Below, piece by piece: positions 58,975-64,000 of a stretch of DNA of 64,000 bases. The notes below the pieces were generated by a model. That model had not been told where the DNA came from. It saw nothing but the letters and a program-made list of their open reading frames with translations, and ran no database searches. This DNA comes from Scalesia atractyloides (taxonomy: Eukaryota > Streptophyta > Magnoliopsida > Asterales > Asteraceae): NCBI GenBank assembly GCA_947069175.1, contig CAMTDV010000013.1, forward strand, positions 55,434,610 to 55,498,609, read 5' to 3'. The number at the start of each line of letters is the position of its first letter. Positions within the stretch are counted from its first letter, which is position 1. The position numbers and the translations under genes were made by a program.

Positions 58975-61349
58975 TTCATATAAATTCTGATGAATGTCTT
59001 TCATATAATGAGTTTGTGTTGATTATTAGGTCCTTGTTGGTTTAGGTAATCTTTTGGTGAATTTGCCAATTAACCATAGAAACAATATTCATGATTTAAA
59101 AAGGTTTTGATGTTCTATGACGTGGGTAAGCGTGGTTAAATTTTTTGTTATATTTTAAGCACTTTTTACTCGTGGATTAAGTTTTAAATATATATAAACA
59201 CGATACAATACTACCACTCTACACAGGTTGGGGCAAGTGCACCAATCGTAAACGTAGTATAGTGATGGTAAGATTCCGAGGTCGTCGAAAGACACAAGAG
59301 CTTTTAATACCGGCTTATCTTTGACATCTAATCTAACCAAATTTTGATAAAAGTGTTGAATGTTTTAAAGATAAACTAAATGTAAAAATGTAAAGAAATA
59401 AATAAAGAAAAATAGACAGAAAGAATCACTTAGTTATAGAGGTATGCCCCTCTTCTGAAGGCGACGTTACCCTCGGCCATATTGGTCTTAGTCAGCAAGG
59501 ATACAGTCCTGCAAGGCCAAAATATTGAAATATAATTAAATAAGTTATTAATGCGAAAAGTTGTAGGCCCCTCTTGTGAAAGCGACGTTACCCTCAGCCA
59601 TATTAGTCTGAGTCAGTATGGATACAGTCCCGCAAGGCCAGATAAAGTTCTAATAGTAGTTTATTTATAACGGGTTCAAGCCGTTCTTACTTCCCGTGAT
59701 TTGATGTTATCTACCTCAAGGGAAGTCCTAATAAGCTTGAACCAAGTCCTCGCAGGATCTATACACTAAATGAGGCAATAACTTTACCCAAACACCCTTC
59801 TAACCCCCATACTGGTAGTTAACACGCTTTACATAAACCGTAAAGACACGAATGAGTGAACCCCAACTAAATATGAAGAAATGTTTAACCAAAGTTCACT
59901 TCTATATAAAAACTAGTTATTAAAATCGCTAATTCATACCCAATTAAAAGGTTTCCAAAGATTGGAAATCAAAAGTAATACATAAAAGGTTTGTTTTCCC
60001 CAAGTGATGTAAGAGATTTAGCCAAGCATGGCCTTTGTTTGACAAGAACTCTTACAATCAATCTTGGATCCCGATACTACTACACACTCTAAAAGATGAA
60101 TGTGGATGATGGTCGTGGGTGTTGGTGTTGTAGTCGTGGTGGACTGATGACAAGTGTTAGAGAAGTGGTTTGCCAAGGGATGCCTTTCTCTTGAACCAAC
60201 TACCTCTATTTATAGTTTGAAACAGAAGGCAGACACGGCCCCGTGACCACCAGGCACGACCCCGTGGTCATCTATTTCTCTCCCTTCATGTTAGGTCTTG
60301 TACTAACACGCTCCATGGTATAGCATGGCCCTGTTTAAGTGTACTTGTTGTACTATCACAGATTCTTGAATCTTATAGTTGACCACAGCCCTTGTTTGGG
60401 TTAGCACGACCCCATGCCTAAGCTTCTGTTCTTGTTATTTTTGTTGTTTTGGATGTGGATGGGGGTTCGGCAAGTCATGTCAATCCTTCTTCTTTGTATT
60501 TGTGTTGGTTTCTGTTGTTAATTTGTTCCTTTTATTCATCTAAGCTCTTTTGATTTTGTAATTTAAAAGTAAACAAAGAAACATGTTTTTTCCAACATTA
60601 GTACTGAAAAAGGGTTGATTTTATGCCTTGTTTGATGTAATTTATATGTTACATTTTGCATGCATCATTCTACTAGTTCTAGTCGCTATGAAGTGCTAGG
60701 TTATTAATAGGTCTAGATTGGTAAATTGCTAGGATTAGGTCTTTGTAAGAAGCAAGTTTTAGTTGTCTTACTAATATCTTGTCTATTAAATCAAATCGAG
60801 CTCTTTAGTTGCCTTAGACTTCCCACCATGAGGTAGTTGGTCACTTTGGGCACTTTTCTAGCAAGTTAGATAACCGTAAGGGAGTCTAGTTAACGGTAGT
60901 CGTAACAATCCTATAGAGTTCCATATGTGTCTTCCCGAGAAGGGTTGGCGGTCCTGTTTGGTTCCTTTTAGGTTTTAGCCATACGATAGCATTTGGGAGT
61001 CCAACCTAGGCAGTCACTCATCATCACTGAGTTCAACCCTAGTTTCAGTCGCGTTCTAGTCTGTCTTAGTTAATTACATTAATTTTAATTTGCAATTATT
61101 AGAACGTTTAGAACCCCCCCCAACATAAAAATAATTAGTTTCAAGTCTGTGTCAATGTAAGTCTAGATAGAGTCGTTAACGTAGTTAAACAGAGTCTCGT
61201 GGGTTCGATATCCGGACTTACATAGCTTTACTAGAGTCGATCAGTTCACTTTCTGGTTAGTAGTTTAATCGAGTTTTACAGAGTCAAGAATATCACTTAG
61301 TGTTTAGATTAGGTTAATTTAGGTTATTTATTAAACAAATTTTAACACA
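58975..61349 (-). repeat. Unclassified LTR-like repeat, unit 2 and its right end
   Basis: Continues past the duplication to 61349, where the plus strand ends AAATTTTAACACA (minus-strand start TGTGTTAAAATTTG). Beyond lies unrelated Sirevirus coding remnant, so this is an insertion boundary. A TATA-like site occurs near 60205. From 60848 to 61349 the sequence is single copy in this window. No ORF is supported. A minus-strand LTR starting at 61349 is my best guess. Confidence 0.5.
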
Positions 61350-61906
61350 TCAATCTGCTACGTTTGACAAAGAAAAGGAAGATAAGAAATCAGACGATAA
61401 AGAGACTGAGTCGGAACCAGATTTCCCACATGAAGTTGAAAGTGTTAAGAAAAATAAAGCAGAGATAGAAAAGGATGTTGAAAATGTACCATAAGTTCCT
61501 TTTATTGCAAAAAGACCGGTGGTCATAAGAAAAGAAAAATTAGACCGAATTTCAAGACGACAGGATCACCTACTAATAAGAAGAGAAAAACTACTGATTT
61601 GAGGCTTGTAGATGAACCAAAAACAGAAGAAGCAATTAAGGATTAATCAACTGATGATGTGCCGGTAATTGTGAAGAAAGGAACTCCTATCTTTGAAGGT
61701 GTGATTGATATACAAATGACAGAGAGTGTCCATATTAAAACACCGACATTTGTACCATCGCAATAAACGCCAAAGAAAACACTGAAGAAACCTGAACAAG
61801 GTGGACCTTCTGCTACACAACAACTAACTCCGAGGCTTAATGACATTGACATTTATTATGATTATTTCAATGAGTTGATCAATGAGAAGATAATAGAGTT
61901 GGAGAA
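61350..61906 (+). pseudogene. Sirevirus extra-ORF remnant
   Basis: A Lys/Glu-rich plus-strand coding remnant in broken frames. It has an acidic/basic stretch (SATFDKEKEDKKSDDKETES), a Lys-rich basic segment (TGSPTNKKRKTTDLRL), and LNDIDIYYDYFNELINEKII. Basic, then Pro/Gln, then acidic Asn/Phe before a helical segment matches the middle of the extra ORF of D and G, though the sequence is divergent. It is cut on the left by the LTR-like repeat and on the right by a minus-strand LTR at 61907. Confidence 0.55.
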
Positions 61907-62293
61907 TGTGAGAGGGGATCGGCTCTCCTCCGTGAGCACCAGACCGACTTGACTCAACTAACAGAGGCGGAATTCATTGCTGGAGAGTTTGACAAACGAA
62001 TAATCAAGTATGCTGCTTAAATGTCGTTACTTCTTCTATTAATAAACGTGAAAAATTACAGACGAGTAAACAAACAGACAAGGCTTCGCCTCAGTCACAC
62101 ACCAACAGCTTAGACACAACACCCAAGCTCCACTATATATAGCTCAACATGACTCACACTAGGAGAGGGGTTGATGACTCATACGAGACATATGTACTCA
62201 CTCGTACGAACCATCTATCAATCATATATAACTTATCTTTTGACATATTAAAAGTCATATATACACGACCGACATGTCCTAGACGTAGGAAAT
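61907..62293 (-). repeat. Sirevirus LTR of the D/G family, 5' end truncated
   Basis: The plus strand starts TGTGAGAGGGGATCGGC, like the ends of D and G LTRs. A TATA box (TATATATA) lies near 62134, and CTCGTACGA motifs follow. It reaches CCTAGACGTAGG, normally about 25 bp from the LTR start, then stops at the next LTR. The remainder may lie to the right of the second insertion, outside the window. Confidence 0.85.
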
Positions 62294-62997
62294 TGTAGGT
62301 CCACTTGCGGATGGTGTTAAACCAGTTCCTTGTTCATATGACACACACACAAGTGCGGAATCCAAGTGTGCATGCAACCAAAGCAAAATAAAGAACATAG
62401 GGTAACCAAAGATTCACTATCTTGATTAATGATTGAGAACAAGTACAAATATATACACATAATGCTCGTATGACTCAAACAAACTTGTTGTGTTCTTGTG
62501 TCTTCGTCTACACCAGAGATGCTAACTTAGAGATCTCACCAAAAGATCAGTTTGCTAGCTCGTACGTTCAGTCTGGTAAGTAGCCTTGACTGAGAGGTGC
62601 ATGTCTGCTTTTATAGTGTCAGTCTAGTTTCGTACGAAATACGAGTCTAGACATCCTGAACACACTGGTACACAGAGTCACAACTCCAGAATTGGTACGA
62701 GTCAGTGTTTCGTATGAAATACATGTTTCGTATGAAACCCTGTGTTTCGTATGAAGTGCTTGACTCGCACAGAATTCTCATTCTTGGAGAACTTGTGTAG
62801 ACATGACGTTTACAAGACTTATCAGTATGCACACATGCAACTGATTAACATAGACAAGCTAAGATGTCATACTAGATCAAGATAGAAGGATATCTCGATC
62901 TATTCGACATGACCAAACCTATACAGACACTTGAGCAAAGACCGTACAATTACCACGGTAATTAAGAACAAGCGACAGACACAAAACTGTATCAACA
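62294..62997 (-). repeat. 3' LTR of another Sirevirus family, minus strand
   Basis: 704 bp, starting TGTTGATACAGTTTTG on the minus strand at 62997 and ending ACCTACA at 62294, inside the LTR at 61907. It carries GTTTCGTATGAAAT-type palindromes at 62630-62770. A PPT (minus strand AAGGGGGAGTT) adjoins at 62998-63008. Confidence 0.82.
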
Positions 62998-64000
62998 AAC
63001 TCCCCCTTGGATGTTGCTTGGTCTTCGGTCTTCATATGTTGAATGGTTTGGAGTATCAATAAACTCCCGTGAAGATCTGCTATCCATTGATAGATCTGCT
63101 ATCTAATGAGTAGAGCATCAACTCTTCGAACTTCTAAGAAACTTCAAATCCTTCTTGTTTCCTCTTATGACTTGTCAGATTTCTTCGTTGCTGGTCTTTG
63201 TTCATGTTCTTTTGTATCAATCTGTACTCAATAGATAAATATAATTAGAACACAACTTTCTCAGGGGATACACATGAAAGACTTATCATAAAATCTTCAT
63301 ATGTTTGTATTCCCTGAACGAGATATACACACTCGTATGAATTCCAGCAGCAGATTTGAGAAAAACAAGTGACCAAGTCAAATAAATGACTAGGTTCATT
63401 TGTATGAGATAAACACACTCAAACGAATTTCAGATGTTGGATTTCTTTGATGGATTACTTGTTGCAAGATATTACTTTTATGAAGTTGCAATATCAAACC
63501 AATGGTTTTCTGACGTATCTTGGTAGAAACTCTCGAGTATCAACTTTGGCTAACTTTCAAAAAGTAATTACATAAGCAACTAAGTAAAATAGACATAAAA
63601 TCAAAATATACAGATAAACTATATATCTATTTAACAATCTTTTTCGAGTTTCAAGGTAAAAGAATCATACCAGCATTTTAATCTTTGTCAAAGATGGTAT
63701 TAGGTTTTGAAAATTAAACAGATAAGATTTAACTATGATTATCGGTATTGTTGTCCACGTAAGCTCAGACTTATCAGATGTAATCATGATTAGGAGATAT
63801 GATTAAGATATGGATTTATACTTACTAGCCGGTGTTCAACTACATCACGACACATTCCCGTATCAAGATATGCACGAGAGAAAATCTTACCGGTGAGTAT
63901 GCTGCTTTATCATCTGTTTTGACGTATATGAATGATGTGAGATACTCACATATGTTTTATTGAAAACAAGCCCTTTGTGATTTATTCACTTATTGACGAG
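62998..64000 (-). other. 3' untranslated part of the same element
   Basis: Begins with the PPT. The rest is AT-rich and without an ORF. Phrases such as ATTCCCGTATCAAGAT near 63855 and CTTACCGGTGAG near 63890 resemble the post-pol spacer of D, G and F. The element continues beyond the window. Confidence 0.6.

Larger units (their letters stand above)
54250..60847. repeat. Unit 2 of the 6.6-kb direct tandem duplication
   Basis: 6,598 bp, near-identical to unit 1; the gag and protease translations are the same. Differences seen: loss of GTAA near 54272, a 21-bp deletion near 60405 between short CCCCATGCCT repeats, scattered single-base changes, and the cluster of single-base losses at 56550-56945. 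Confidence 0.92.

Noticed and set aside
58975..61349. A complete solo LTR with target duplication
   Set aside because: A TG...CA end is plausible at 61349, but I could not find a matching left end with a 5-bp direct repeat, so it is listed only as LTR-like.
1..64000. Host genes, tRNAs, rRNA, or a defence or metabolic cluster
   Set aside because: Every coding-like stretch is explained by retrotransposon gag, pol or extra ORFs; the remaining open frames are short and shadow these or lie in LTRs. I cannot exclude a small non-coding RNA.

Overview
The window is plant nuclear DNA made almost entirely of nested LTR retrotransposons. I find no host gene, tRNA, rRNA or CRISPR array. The repertoire points to a eudicot, and I think an Asteraceae species most likely (inference): Sirevirus-type Ty1/copia elements with an extra ORF after pol, Athila-type Ty3/gypsy with a third ORF, and a second gypsy family with long LTRs. 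Every coding region is broken by stops, frameshifts or deletions, so all are listed as pseudogenes.

Layout. (1) 1-2379 is a minus-strand copy, cut by the window edge, of a 2.85-kb LTR (family X). It has inserted into (2) a minus-strand Sirevirus-like element, element B, at 2380-7909. B carries LTR, PBS, gag, protease and integrase, with reverse transcriptase lost beyond the insertion. (3) B sits in an Athila-type element on the plus strand (7910-14297 and 22189-24592). The third ORF of that Athila is split by (4) element D, a minus-strand Sirevirus at 14298-22188 that lost everything from its PBS to mid-RT. (5) 24593-25175 is an LTR fragment of the second gypsy family. (6) Element F, a gag-only relative of B on the plus strand (25176-27250 and 44154-45992), is split by (7) element G. 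G is a complete-ended plus-strand Sirevirus at 27251-44153 with a perfect 5-bp target duplication (GCATC). G in turn holds (8) a solo X LTR at 35130-37983 with target duplication CTAAA. (9) 45993-52352 is a minus-strand gypsy (element H) array of truncated copies. Part of it and the adjoining repeat (47612-54249) is followed by a near-identical direct duplicate (54250-60847). (10) 61350-64000 holds a Sirevirus extra-ORF remnant cut by two further minus-strand Sirevirus LTRs.

How the parts relate. D and G belong to one Sirevirus family. Aligned by eye they share RT/RNase H, the spacer after pol, a conserved TATA-like site, and a long extra ORF (about 1,100 codons) of unknown function. D also supplies the unoccupied version of the site where the solo LTR entered G, which confirms that insertion. 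The LTRs and spacers of this family carry many copies of the palindrome ACTCGTACGAGT. The gypsy H leader carries a different palindrome array (CCGTAAGCTTACGG-like).

Most worth checking: the extra ORF with its possible private promoter, the two palindrome families, and the 6.6-kb tandem duplication. One copy of that duplication has a cluster of 13 single-base losses that looks like assembly error. I did not find a defence system or other new cellular system; claims about function beyond retrotransposition are inference.
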